Origin: Cherax quadricarinatus
Lineage: Eukaryota > Arthropoda > Malacostraca > Decapoda > Parastacidae
Assembly (NCBI RefSeq): GCF_038502225.1
Contig: NC_091292.1
Location: 48,507,107-48,571,106 of the forward strand
DNA: 64,000 bases
Direction: 5' to 3'
Shown here piece after piece: positions 32,520-43,440 of this stretch (its first letter is position 1; every line of letters begins with the position of its first letter). The notes under the pieces were generated by a model. That model had not been told where the DNA came from. It worked only from the letters and a program-made list of their open reading frames with translations, and did no database searches. Both the position numbers and the translations under genes were made by a program.

Positions 32520-34528
32520 ACTGAGGGTGTTACAAAATGTAAGGTTTCAAGTGGTAAGGGTGCAGGCAGGGGTGGAAGAAGTGCTTTGGGGTGGCAAGCC
32601 ATCTGCGTGTGTTTTGCGGCATCAAAAGCAAAGGCAGGCAGTGACAGCTATCCCAAGTTGAGAGGTAATGGAGACGGTAGGGACTTATAGAGCAGGGCAG
32701 GAGATAAGAACCACGAAAGGGATGTGTGCATATGTGAAGGCATGGTATGAGAAGTACTGGACAAGTGGGGGGAGGGGGTGACGTGGCTTTAGACAAGGTG
32801 TGTACATATGTGACTTGTAATTTAGGCAATAGCGACAGAAAGGCTATAAGTGGGACTATTACGACAGAGGAAATAGAGAATGCGTTAAGGGAAATGAGGA
32901 AGGGGAAAGCTCCGGGTATTGACGGTCTCCCGGTAGAATTTTATTTACAACATTGGGTGTTAATACGGGGATTTATAGTTAGGTTATTTAATCGTATGAA
33001 GCAGAAGAGTGAGTTGGGGGAGAAGCAGGCTACAGCAGTTGTAGTGTTGGTCCCGAAGGGCAAGGGGCAGCCCACCCTACGGGAGTACCGAGCCATATCG
33101 CTGATGTGTGCAGACTATAAGGTTTTTGCAAAAATTTTAGGTAATAGGTTCAAATGTGTTGTGAGTTGCCAGGAAGGTCGATGATTGAAGGACATGGGAT
33201 ACTGTGAAGTTTTGTGGAAGCTAAAGGTGGGGGTGGGGGGGGCGGCGGCTTTGTTGGCTCTAGATTGGCAGGGAGCTTATGATAGTGGAAAGGAGAGCTT
33301 TGCAGGTTATACTTAGGAGACAGGGTTATGGGGAGGAAATAGTCGAGTGGGTAAATACCTTGTATAACGGGGCGAAAATGAGGATACAGATTAATGGGTG
33401 TATAGGAAGGGAGATTGCAATGGGTAGAAGCCTTAGACAGGGATGCCCCATGTCCCAAATATTGTTTGCGTGTTTTCAGGACCCCTTTTATAGAATAGTT
33501 GAACGTAGCTTATGTATTCAATGTGAGGGAAGTGTGGGGGGTGGGAGGGCCTGGCCTGGGATTAATTGGATATGTAGATGACACCACTGTTCTCATTCAT
33601 GAAGGGATGTCAATGGGAGTGTTGGACGAGGTTGTGCAATTGTTTGGAAGTGCCACGGGAATGCAGGTAAATAGTGTGAAGTCAAGGTGCATGGGGTTGG
33701 GTACTTGGGTGGGGGGTGTAGGGGGGAGTTGTAATGTTGTTAAAGAATGGGCGGTGTCTTTAAAGATTTGTGGTATTATTTGTAGGGATGACATGGTTGC
33801 GGCGTGGGTGGAAAACTCGGATAGGTTATTGGAAAGGATCGTGGGGCGTCTAGGTGTTTTGAGACCCCAGCACCTAACTCTTGTACAGCGAGTGATAGTA
33901 GTAAACATTTTATTGTATAGTAAGGTTTGGCATGTCGCAGCTGTGTTTCCAATTACAGGGACAGTGATTGCGGGGATCTTAAGACGGGTGTTAAAATTTT
34001 TGTGGGGTTCACATTGTGATTGGTTAAGGAGAGATGTTGTCATGTTACCTGTACGTCAGGGTGGGTTGGGGTTAATGGATTTGAGACGGAGGGCTAAATG
34101 TGTGTTTCTTAAATGGAAAGTTTTGCGTGTGGGTGTGAATGTGGGGCAGTTGGAAAGGATACATGACAGGCTGGGTATGCGGTATCGAGGAATGGAGTTG
34201 CGGGAATGCGAAATCGTTTTGAAGGCCGTGATGTTGGTTAAGGAACTGAAAAATGTTCGAATAAGGGTTTTGTGTAGGTTGCTTGTAGGTAGGTGCGTTG
34301 TCCCAGTTGGGGGTTTATTCCCCATGTATACGTGGAAGAGCATTTGGTATAGATTTAGTAAGATGAAATTAAACCCTAGGGCACGTGAGGTGATGTTTCG
34401 TTTTCTGCATGGTATCCTTCCGTCTGGAGCAATACTACGAAACAGAAAGGTTGTAGAGGGTGTGGGGTGTGGTATCTGTGGAGGGCTAGATGAGGGTGTC
34501 ATAAGAGCATTAGATTATATCATGGTGG

Positions 34529-34583
<55 letters not shown>

Positions 34584-34760
34584 TGGGTGATGAGAGGGAG
34601 GGGGGGACAGTGAGGTGCGCAGGCGGGTTCTTGCGTTAACGTTTTATCGAACAATGTGTCGAAACAGGGAAATGTATGGAAGGAGATGGGATCTGGTTTT
34701 CTCTGAAGGATATAGAATGCTAATGCCAGAAATTCTTGTGAATCTGTGAGTAATAATGTG
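32520..34760 (+). pseudogene. Tx1-like LINE ORF2: RT and C-terminal region
   Basis: After the mini-element the linker resumes (LWGGKPSACVLRHQKQRQ). The RT fingers follow: TTEEIENALREMRKGKAPGI, ATAVVVLVPKGKGQPTLREY and YRAISLMCADYKVFAKILGN (32870-33150). Between 33181 and 33500 several frames are needed. From 33499 a 363-residue frame carries the catalytic YVDDTTVLIHEG near 33575 and then VQRVIVVNILLYSKVWHVA and LPVRQGGLGLMDLRRR, typical of L1/Tx1 C-terminal regions. It ends in an (AT)n tract at 34530-34581, with further coding trace to about 34750 (YGRRWDLVFSEGYRMLMPE). Inactive. Confidence 0.85.
34530..34581. repeat. (AT)n microsatellite
   Basis: About 25 AT units inside the Tx1-like ORF2 C-terminal region; it interrupts the coding trace. 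Confidence 0.97.
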
Positions 34761-35494
34761 TGTGTGCGTTTGGTAAGGGGGTTACACCGGGCTCATCTCC
34801 CGGGAGGGGGGGGGGCGCCGTGCCAGTGTAGTGATTTGTGGGTATGGACTGGTGTCCAGGTATTCATGGATACTGTATGCATTATCTTTGAGGGTTTTCA
34901 TGCCACGTGTGGATGTAGAGCCCATGGGCTGGATATGAACGTAAGACGTTATTTCATGAATGTTAGGTGCAATCGAAGGATTTTGTTTATGTATTTTTGT
35001 ATGCATATTTTGGTCTTATTGACACAATTCTTGAGTAATTTTTCTTTTTTTCGGTTTGTATGTATGATATGTGATAGGTGTGGTAGTTATGTGATATATC
35101 CTATACTGCTTTGTGTCATGCAGATCTGCGCATCTGTTTTATGTATTTTTGTAACTTTTTCCGTTCTGTATAGGCCTTTTTTTGTTATAAGTTTTTGCCA
35201 TATGCTAAGCTTTATGTAAAACCTTTATATATGATGGTTTGTTTTCATTTCACGTTTATATAATAGGTTATAAACCTGGTATTGTGTTGCTGTTAAGTGT
35301 AGTTTCTTGTAAGTTTTTGGCTAGATTACAAAAGGTTGCTGTAAATTAGTAATGAATTAAGATTTCAAGAACTGTTTGATTTACAACATGTATATTGATG
35401 GGGTTTGTTATCACTGTGTTGGTCTACATGCAGGTTGTGGCTGTGTGGTATACAGACATATCTAGCGAGTGTTAAGACGCATTCTTTTTATAAT
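34761..35494 (+). other. 3' untranslated region of Tx1-like LINE
   Basis: AT-rich sequence with no conserved coding signal, between the end of the ORF2 trace and the A-rich terminus. The open frame 34746-35219 has no motif and is probably fortuitous. A hairpin mini-element interrupts it at 35495. Confidence 0.6.
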
Positions 35495-35665
35495 AAAGTT
35501 GGTAGAATTACCGACAATATGTAAAGTAAAAGGACACAAGTGCAACTAATGTGACATTTTATTGTGGCAACGTTTCAGTCTCCAGGAGCTCCTGGAGAGT
35601 GAAACGTTGCCACAATAAAATGTCACATTAGTTGCACTTGTGTCCTTTTACTTTAAATTCTTTTT
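35495..35665. mobile_element. Hairpin mini-element, family D
   Basis: A near-perfect inverted repeat of about 75 bp per arm. The left arm runs from AAGTAAAAGGACACAAGTGC (about 35525) and the right arm to 35655. The centre is CTCCAGGAGCTCCTGGAG. Each arm has GGCAACGTTTC or its complement GAAACGTTGCC followed by ACAATAAAAT, comparable in position to GAAACGTTTCCTCAATAAAG of family A. The 7-nt hammerhead core is not intact. It may be a decayed terminus of a related element. Confidence 0.6.
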
Positions 35666-35790
35666 GTGTCGGATTTAGTATAGGGGTTATTGTAACAGTA
35701 ATGAGTTTCAGGTTTTGTGATCTCAGATATTTTCGTTTATGTTTATTTACATATGTAATGCTGCATTGGTTTTAAATAAAATAATAAAAA

Positions 35791-35885
35791 AAATTAGCAT
35801 CAATCACAATATTAGCAAGTTACGGTTGGATTAATGATTTTTAATATGCCTTATTATACAATTGAGAAATAATTGTGTAAAAAAA
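35791..35885 (+). repeat. Right flanking direct repeat of Tx1-like element
   Basis: Partner of 22801-22910, lacking 16 internal bases. It follows directly after the A-rich end of the Tx1-like LINE. Confidence 0.8.
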
Positions 35886-36005
35886 GGAATAAAATGTGAA
35901 AGAATTTTGTCAACTTTCTGGACAATTTCGTGAAGTTGTGACGTCACAGTGCTGGAGCCGAGGAGATGGTAGAGTGGCTGCAGTGCTGAGTGACAAGTGT
36001 AGCTG

Positions 36006-36310
36006 TTAAGAACATAAGAAAGTAGGAACACTGCAGCAGGCCTGTTGGCCTATATTAAGCAAGTCCTTCACAAAACATCACACTAACAGAATATTTGCCC
36101 AACCCAATTTTCAATGCTTCGCAAGCAATAAGCTTCGATAATTCTATTCGTTCATGTGCAAGTCGAACTAAAATCAATCGTGTACATAAGAACATAAGAA
36201 AGGAGCAACACTGCAGCAGGCCTGTTGGCCCATACTAGGCAGGACCTTCACAATCCATCCCACCAAAAGGACATTCGCCCAATCCAATCTTCAGTAAATA
36301 ACAAAAAAAA
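36006..36310 (+). repeat. Two partial copies of a dispersed repeat
   Basis: The segment ACATAAGAA...GCAGCAGGCCTGTTGGCC occurs at 36012-36055 and again at 36187-36232, each followed by similar bases (CCTTCACAA, then TTTGCCCAA or TTCGCCCAA). The copies are about 180 bp apart in direct orientation. I recognise this as a common dispersed repeat type in crayfish-like genomes, from memory only. Confidence 0.6.
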
Positions 36311-36425
36311 GGCACAATACCGTGACTGGAACGATACACAAATAACCCGCACAAAGAGAGGAGCTTACGAGGACGTTTCGGTCGACTTAAACCATTTACA
36401 AAGTCACACTAACGATGAGGAACGA
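36311..36425 (-). repeat. Penelope-like terminal fragment
   Basis: The complement of this stretch matches 41015-41120: a stem-II-like pair, CGAAACGTCCTCGTAAGC, GTGCGGGTTATTTGTGTATC and CACGGTATTGTGCC. It is an isolated PLE end in minus orientation, placed just before CR1-like element F. Confidence 0.7.
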
Positions 36426-36484
36426 ACGAACGAACAAGTGCAGGTAAGTGCATCAGTCATTACCGGGATACCTCAGGGCTATGT

Positions 36485-38924
36485 TTAAAAGACAATATTC
36501 AAAATAAAGTTGCTAGTAATGGCAAATCAATTGATCAACAAAGAGAGATAGTAGAGGGCAACGAGTAACTAGCTCCCTTAAGGTTTACTACAAATAGTAG
36601 GAGTCTAAGAAATAAGATAGATGAGCTAAGATTACTTGCAAGTGTAGGTAATATAGATATTATTGGTATAACAGAGACCTGGTTCAACCTGAAAAATAGA
36701 GAAATGCCTTCTGAATGCAACATATAGGGTCATAAACTTTTCCACACTGATAGGGTCAACAAAAAGGGTGGCGGGGTGGCGATGTCAGAGAAAATTTAAA
36801 TTGTTGTCTTAGACATGATATACGATTAGAAACATCGAACACAGAATCTGTTTGGCTACAGTTTCTCGAGGGACGTGACAAATTAATTTTGGGTGTGATT
36901 TATAAGCCCCCAAACCTTGATAGGGAGTGCAGTAAGCTGTTATGGGACGAGATTCATAAGGCATCTAGATATGAAAATGTTGTGATAATTGGAGATTTTA
37001 ACTTTAGACAAACTGATTGGAACAATATGACAGGAAATCTTGAGTCTAGTGACTTTCTTGATACGGTTCAGGATTGCTTTTTAGAACAGGTTGTGATAAC
37101 CAACTAGAGGAAACAATCTGCTTGACTTGGTTCTTGCCAACAAGGATTCATTAATTAATAATCTTGGGGTTAATGATGAGCTTGGGGAAAGTGATCACAA
37201 ATCACTTAGTTTCAATATATCATGGAATTACCCAGATAACTGCAATCAAATCTCTGTCCCAGATTTTTGCTTGGCCGACTTCATGGGACTGAAAAATTAC
37301 CTGGGTGGGCTAAATTGGGATGTCCTGACTATGGGTCAGGTAGGTGATCTTGGTTGCCAGTATGACTATTTTTTTTTTCCATAGTTGTAGCTGCCCAGAC
37401 AACTTTTGTTCCGAGTAGGGAAATTAGATCTAACAAAAATGATCCCAAATGGATGAACAACAGATTAAAACATCTCATTGGTCAAAAGAGAGGCATATAT
37501 AGGCGTATCAAAAGAGGGGATGGGCACTTAAGAAATCAATATATTCAGTTAAAGAGTGAAATAAAGAAAGGAATAAGAAAAGCAAAATGGGATTATGAGG
37601 CTAAGGTCGCAAGGGATTTAAAGACTAACCCAAAAGGGTTCTTTCAGGTATACAGAAGTAAGATTAGGGACAAAACTGGCTCTCTTAAGAGTAACTCTGG
37701 TCAGATCACTGACAGTGATAAGGATATGTGTGAAATTCTCAATACCTACTTCCTCTCAGTTTTTACCCAGGAAAATACAAGCGAGATTCCTGAAATAATA
37801 GATTATGTAGAACAGGATGATAATAAACTATGCACGATTGCGGTAACTAGTGACATGATCCTCAGACAAATAGAGAAACTAAAACCTAACAAATCCCCAG
37901 GCCCTGATGAACTGTTTGCAAGGATGTTAAAGGAATGTAAAGAGGAACTTAGCATACTTTTGGCTAATCTTTTTAACATATCACTACAAACTGGCATAGT
38001 GCCTGATAAGTGGAAAATGGCAAATGTAATACCTATTTACAAGGCAGGTGACAGGTCCTTGGCTTCGAAATATAGACCAATAAGCCTTACCTCCATAGTG
38101 GGAAAATTTATGGAATCAATAATTGCTGAAGCAATTCGTAGCCATCTTGATAGGCACAGATTGATTAATGAATCTCAACACAGTTTACAAAGGGACGTTC
38201 CTGTCTTACGAATTTACTAACTTTTTTCACTAAGGTGTTTGAGGAAGTAAATCATGGTAATGAATATGATATTGTGTATATGGACTTCAGTAAGGCTTTC
38301 GATGGAATTCCACACTAGAGGCTATTGAGGAAACATAAGGCACACAGAACAGGAGGATTTTTTTCCTGGGTAGAGGCATGGCTGACAAATAGGCAGCAGA
38401 AAGTTTGCATAAATGGGGAGAAATCAGAATGGGGGCACGTCACAAGCGATGTTCCTCAGGGGTCAGTGTTGCGCCCGTTGTTGTTCACAATTTACATAAA
38501 CGACATAGATGAGGGAATAAATAGCGACATAAGTAAATTTGCTGATGACACCAAAATAGGCCATCCAATTCATTCTAATGAGGACACTAGAGCACTCCAG
38601 GATGATTTGAATAGACTGATGCAATGGTCGGAGAAGTGGCAGATGCAGTTTAATATTGACAAATGCAAAGTTCTAAATGTTGGACAGGTAAATAACCATA
38701 CCACATATAAACTAAATAATGTAGGATTTAAGAGTTCTGGTTAGCAGTAATCTAAAACCAAGACAACAGTGCATTAGTGTTCGCAATAAAGCTAACAGAA
38801 TTCTTGGCTTCATATCTAGATGTATAAATAATAGAAGTCCTCAGGTTGTTCTTCAACTCTATATATCCTTGGTTAGGCCTCATTTAGACTATGCTGCTCA
38901 GTTCTGGTCACCGTATTACAGAAT
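36485..38924 (+). pseudogene. CR1-like LINE element F, ORF2 (endonuclease-RT)
   Basis: Endonuclease pieces: LRNKIDELRLLASVGNIDII, ITETWFNLK, GGGVAM, VIYKPPNLD, NVVIIGDFNFRQTDWN and ESDHKSLSFNISW. RT pieces: LKPNKSPGPDELFARMLKE, ANVIPIYKAGDRS, KYRPISLTSIVGKFME, VYMDFSKAFDG, SDVPQGSVLRPLLFTIYIND and FADDTKIG near 38540. Frames shift near 36724, 37107, 37383 and 38215. It stops at about 38924 in the RT C-terminal region (PHLDYAAQFWSPY), where element G starts with no 3' end of F present. Confidence 0.85.
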
Positions 38925-38990
38925 GGTGGTGGCGTGGTGACGTGTACTTAGCTCAGTGAGGACGTTAGTGTACTCTCCTTGGATTGAACC

Positions 38991-39818
38991 AAGATGCCCT
39001 CCATCGAGCAACTTTACCAGCAGCTTAAGGAAGAATTGAGGGTAGTGAAGATGGAGATACGGTGATTGACTGGGGAAAACAAGAGGATTCGTAGCAGTCC
39101 TCCTGTTCTGAGTTCTCACGTCAAGAAGGGAAACTGGACAGTGGCTGGACAGCATGGAACGAAGTTGACTATCAAGAAGACGAATGTAAAGGTAGAAACG
39201 ATGTAGAAGAAAGAGACTGCTGTGGAAAGTGTTGTGGAAACATCTAATGTATTCTCCGTGCTACCCGACGAATGTGAGTCGACTACTGGAAACGTCACGA
39301 TGAACGACACCAAGGAAGGTAAGAATATTGTTGTTGGGGAAATCCAGGTTAGGTACATGGATAGAGCGTTCTGCTTGAAGGACAGGAGTAGGAGACAGAG
39401 GGTTTGCTTTCCTGGGACTGGGATGGAGGATATTGTTAGCCGGATCGACATCATGAACGGTAATGGGATCAATCCTATGATCTGCCTCAGTGCTGGAGGC
39501 AATGATGTAGGCAAGCGTAGAAGTGAGGATTTAGTTAGAATGTTCAGGACAGCAATAGACATAATTAGGAAGAAGGGGGGCGCCCTGTTATATGCGGCAT
39601 TTTGCCAAGAAGGGGTGTTGGAAATGAATGGTTGTCCAGAGCAACTGGTATTAATTGTTGACTGGATAAACACTGTAAGGATAATGCAGTACCATTCATT
39701 GACAACTGGGACAACTTTAATGGCTGAAATGACGCATGTGCCAGGGATGGGGTTCACGTATCCAGGGCAGGTGTGGGTTTTCTTGGTAGCTCAGTTGAGG
39801 GGGTTGTTAGGACTTTAA
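38991..39818 (+). pseudogene. CR1-like ORF1 with SGNH-esterase domain (element G)
   Basis: The start is a coiled-coil-like LYQQLKEELRVVKMEIR after an ATG at 38991. A stop near 39060 and one near 39200 break the N-terminal part. From 39222 a 198-residue frame has VCFPGTGMEDIVSRI and ICLSAGGNDVGKRRSEDLVR, where GGNDVG is the block III Gly/Asn motif of SGNH hydrolases, then LLYAAFCQEGV. The C-terminal Asp-His block is frameshifted or altered here (compare element H). Esterase ORF1s are known in CR1-type LINEs; their role is unclear. The catalytic serine block was not found intact. Confidence 0.75.
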
Positions 39819-39825
39819 ACTAGGA

Positions 39826-40316
39826 TTGGTTAGAAGTATGGGTTTAGAAATAATAAATAATGAGTATGGATATATTGACTTATGCTTTGATATTAAGAAT
39901 CTTAATAGTAACTGTCATGGAGTAACTCTGGGTAATGATAATTTCAGAAATTGTGTAAAAAGAAAGACGAATGGGAACAATGTGCAGAAGAAAAAACATA
40001 TGATGGTATTTTATGCTAACAGTCGAAATGCAAGAAATAAGATTAATGAACTATGTTTGGTAGCATGTGCTGGGAACTTTGATGTCATTGCATTAACTGA
40101 CACTTGGTACGGTTTAAAGAGTCGGGATATGATTGCTGTAATATTCAAGGTTTTAAGCTCTTCCATGTGGATTGATGTAATGGGAAGGGGGGAGGAGTTG
40201 CATTATATGTTCGAGAAAATATTGACAGTTGCATAAAAATAGGTATAAAAATAGATGGAACAGTAACAGAATCTGTTTGGGTAGAGTTTGTATAAGGTCA
40301 AGAAAAACTAATTCTA
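39826..40316 (+). pseudogene. Element G ORF2, endonuclease N-terminal part
   Basis: It encodes NSRNARNKINELCLVACAGN, FDVIALTDTWYGLKSRD (where ET is usual, DT stands here), a frameshift near 40130 and ESVWVEFV near 40275, ending in GQEKLIL at the insertion point. The catalytic glutamate of the TETW motif has become aspartate. Confidence 0.8.
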
Positions 40317-41127
40317 CACAAATAACCCGCACATAAAAGAGAGAAGCTTACGACGACGTTTCGGTCCGACTTGGACCATTGACAAAGTCACACTAACAGA
40401 GGTGGAGCAGGACGGCTATATATAGGCAGGAAGAGGTGGAGGTAGTAGTAGTAGTAGTAGCACAAGAATTGTATATAATACCGACAAGATGAAATTAAGA
40501 CACATGCACAACACCCGGGCATCCCCATCGTAGACAAAGACAACCAGACGCCGCACATGTGTCTTAATTTCATCAGTAGTTCTAGTAGTAGTAGAAGAAG
40601 AAGAGGTAGTGGTAGTGGTAGAAGTGGGAAATAAGGATGACGAGCCAGTCAAAAACAAAGGAAGGGGAGCACTGCAAGAGAGCTAGACGCCCACAGAGGG
40701 AGAGCAAGCGCACAGAGGTGCGTGAAAGGGGAAGTGGTGAAATAAAATAAATGAAGAAGGAACAGAAACACGAGACAGGAGAGAGAAAGACAACCCAGAG
40801 GAGAAAGGAAATAGGAAAGGGGAAGAGGAAGAAGAAAAAGAAAGAAAAAATGAGGATTCAGGTTAAGTCACGGGTGTTCTGAAGTTTGGAGCATTTTACA
40901 ATGTAGTGGAAGAGGAAGGCATCTACAGAGACGAAGCCAGGGCTAAGGTTCATACAAGGAAAGTTGTGTATTAGAGAGGATTCAACTAGACGGCGACTGT
41001 TCGAGTTGGAAGTAGTGTGACTTTGTCAATGGTCCAAGTCGGACCGAAACGTCGTCGTAAGCTTCTCTCTTTTATGTGCGGGTTATTTGTGTATCGTTCC
41101 AGTCACGGTATTGTGCCTTTTTGTTAT
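40317..41127 (-). mobile_element. Penelope-like fragment inserted in element G
   Basis: An 811-bp insertion flanked by AAACTAATTCTA at 40305-40316 and 41128-41139. Reading the minus strand, it matches the 3' part of the PLE at 46575-47040 (CAGGTTAAGTCACGGGTGTTCTGAAG near 40858-40885 is the complement of that region). At 41015-41120 a plus-strand copy of the same terminus stands in inverted orientation to 40317-40420. An inverted 5' end is typical of PLE insertions. Inside, 40458-40576 holds a second small hairpin repeat beginning and ending with ATTAAGACACATG and its complement. Confidence 0.85.
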
Positions 41128-42945
41128 AAACTAATTCTAGGTGTAATATACCGACCTCCAGGCTTGGATCACGATAGAGGGAGACTTCTTTGGGACGAAA
41201 TTGTTAAGGCTTCTAGACACAATAACATAGTGATAGTAGGGGATTTTAACTTTAGTCAAATTGACTGGAATTCTTTGACCGGTAATCTGGAGTCCAGTGA
41301 CTTTATGGAAACAGTTCAGGACTGTTTACTGAAGCAGTGTGTAACAGAACCTACCAGGGGTAATAATTTGCTAGACCTAGTCTTGTCAAATAAGGAAACA
41401 CTCGTAAATAATCTGGAGATCACTGAAGAGCTTGGCGCAAGTGATCACAAATCCATCACTTTTAGCATTAACTGGGAATACAAGAATAATGATAATACGG
41501 TAAAAATTCCTGATTTTCGTTCTGCCGATTATAATGGACTTAGGGAACACATATCAAATCTCGATTGGGGTTATCAAGCTAATGATTTTATTGACGATGA
41601 TCAAACTTATGATTATGATCATTTATTATCATTAATGATTTTTTTTCTTAATAATGTACACCGTGCTCAGAGTATATACATTCCCCATAGAGAAATTAGG
41701 TCTAATAATAACGATCCCAAATGGATTAACAGGAGGTTAAAGCTTCTATTTGGGGAGAAAAGGGGAATTTATAGGCGTATCAGAAGAGGAGAGGTTAACC
41801 TTACTGACCAATATGTTCAGCTTAAAAGAGAAGTAAAAAAGGGGATTAGAAAGGCTAAACGTGACTATGAAATTAGAGTTGCTAATGAATCAAAAACTAA
41901 TCCAAAGGGGTTCTTTCAAGTGTATAGGACGAAGGTAAAGGAAGAAGTAGGACCTCTGAAAATTGGGAATGGACAGCTGACGGATAAAGAACTGGAAATG
42001 TGTTCCTTATTTAATGATTATTTTTTGTCAGTTTGTACAAAGGAAGATGTAAATGAGATTCCAGTAATTAACAATTATTTAGTTTCTGATAAATTTAAAT
42101 TAACTAATATTACTGTCACGAGGGACATTATTATTAAACAGATAGACAAACTGAAGCAAAATAAGTCCCCGGGACCCCATGAGTTGTTTTCCAGGGTACT
42201 TAAGGAATGCAAGATCGAGCTTAGTCAGCCATTAACGAGTGTGCTTAATGCGTCCATCCTCACCGGTGTTGTGCCAGAGTTGTGGAAGATGGCTAATGTG
42301 GTTTCTATATTTAAATCAGGGGATGGCTAATGTGGTTCCTATGTTTAAATCAGGGATAAGTCCACTCCTTCAAATTACCGTCCAATAAGCCTGACATCTA
42401 ATAGTGGGTAAGTTATTAGAATCAATTATAGATGACATTATTAGAAGTCACCTTGAAGAGCATAACTTGATAAATGAATCTCAGCATGGATTCACGAGAG
42501 GTCGTTCCTGCCTGACAAATTTACTGACATCCTTCAATAGAACATTTAAGGCAGTTGACAGTGATAAATAATATGATATTGTTTATTTGGATTTTAGTAA
42601 AGCCTTTGATAGAGTACCTCACAAGAGACTCTTAAGAAAAGTGGCAGCTCATGGTATAGGAGGTAAAGTTCTAGCATGGATAGAGGCCTGGCTTACCAAT
42701 AGAAAGCAGAGAGTTACCATTAATGGAGTGAAATCTGAATGGGGATTAGTCACTAGTGGCGTTCCAGAAGGATCAGTTTTAGGCCCTCTCTTGTTCATAA
42801 TTTACATTAATGACCTTGATGAAGGGATTACGAGTGACATTAGTAAATTTGCTGATGATACAAAGATAGGCCGTATAATTCATTCTGAGGAGGATAGCAG
42901 TGAACTCCAGGAGGATTTGGACAAATTAATGTCTTGGTCTGGAGT
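41128..42945 (+). pseudogene. Element G ORF2, endonuclease C-terminus and RT
   Basis: The frame resumes with LILGVIYRPPGLDHDRGRLL, NIVIVGDFNFSQIDWNSLTG and LGASDHKSITFSINWEY (endonuclease end). A basic linker and the RT follow: KLKQNKSPGPHELFSRVLKE, WKMANVVSIFKSGDG, then after a small tandem duplication and shift near 42320 NYRPISLTS, HGFTRGRSCLTNLLTSFN, YLDFSKAFDRVPHKRLL, SGVPEGSVLGPLLFIIYIND and FADDTKIGRIIHSEED. The usual PQG reads PEG here. The copy is cut in motif D (LDKLMSWS) at about 42945. Confidence 0.88.
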
Positions 42946-43251
42946 AGGAGTGAGGACCTGATTAGCAGGTATAGGTCAGCAATAGAAATAATTAGGAGGA
43001 AGGGTGGCAACCCTGGCATATGTGGTATTTTGTCAAGGAGAGGAGTTGGAAATGAATGGTTGTCCAGGGCAATTGGTGTCAATTGCTTGCTGGACAAATA
43101 CTGTAAGGAAAATGCGGTAACATTCTTTGACAACTGGGACCTCTTCTATGGCAGAAATGACATGTATGCCAGGGATGGGGTTCACTTATCTAGGTGTGGG
43201 GTGATAGCACTGGCAACTGCAGTGGAGGGAGCTGTTAGGACTTTAAACTAG
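42946..43251 (+). pseudogene. CR1-like ORF1 esterase end (element H)
   Basis: A 5'-truncated ORF1. It starts at RSEDLISRYRSAIEII, equal to the region after GGNDVG in element G. It runs through FFDNWDLFYGRNDMYARDGV to HLSRCGVIALATAVEGAVRTL. DGVH is the Asp-x-x-His block V that supplies the catalytic Asp/His pair in SGNH hydrolases. It confirms the esterase assignment that element G alone leaves incomplete. Confidence 0.8.
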
Positions 43252-43440
43252 GAATAGTTAGTGATATGGGTTCTGGCAGGAAAACAGTGAAGTCCCAGTG
43301 TAGTAATATTATGAGTTCTAGGAGAACTAGTAATAAGCAGAACGAGGTAGATATTGGAAAGCCAGTGACAATAGGTGATAAGGACAGTAATAGGTTTAGT
43401 AGAAAAATAGAAATGCGCAGGAAGGGTAAAGAGAAAGGAT

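Larger units (their letters stand above)
22911..35790 (+). mobile_element. Tx1-like LINE, plus-strand copy, with nested insertions
   Basis: The element proper has ORF1 (23025-24260), ORF2 (from 24302) and a 3' region ending in A-rich sequence (35775-35790). It is interrupted by the I-clade LINE (24336-30933, plus the second target copy to 30945) and by a mini-element (about 31905-32519). The RT block with YRAISLMCADYKVFAKILGN is of the L1/Tx1 kind. A second copy in the window (16501-21989, minus) confirms the family and both gene limits. Confidence 0.85.
38925..42945 (+). mobile_element. CR1-like LINE element G, with ORF1 and PLE insertion
   Basis: ORF1 (38990-39818) and ORF2 (39826-42945) of one CR1-like element of the same group as F and H. 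ORF2 is split by an 811-bp Penelope-like fragment at 40317-41127, with the 12-bp duplication AAACTAATTCTA on both sides. The 3' end is missing: at 42945 the sequence passes into ORF1 of element H. Confidence 0.85.

Noticed and set aside
34746..35219. 157-codon frame near the end of the Tx1-like element
   Set aside because: It lies in the 3' untranslated part, is hydrophobic from T-rich composition and has no counterpart motif.
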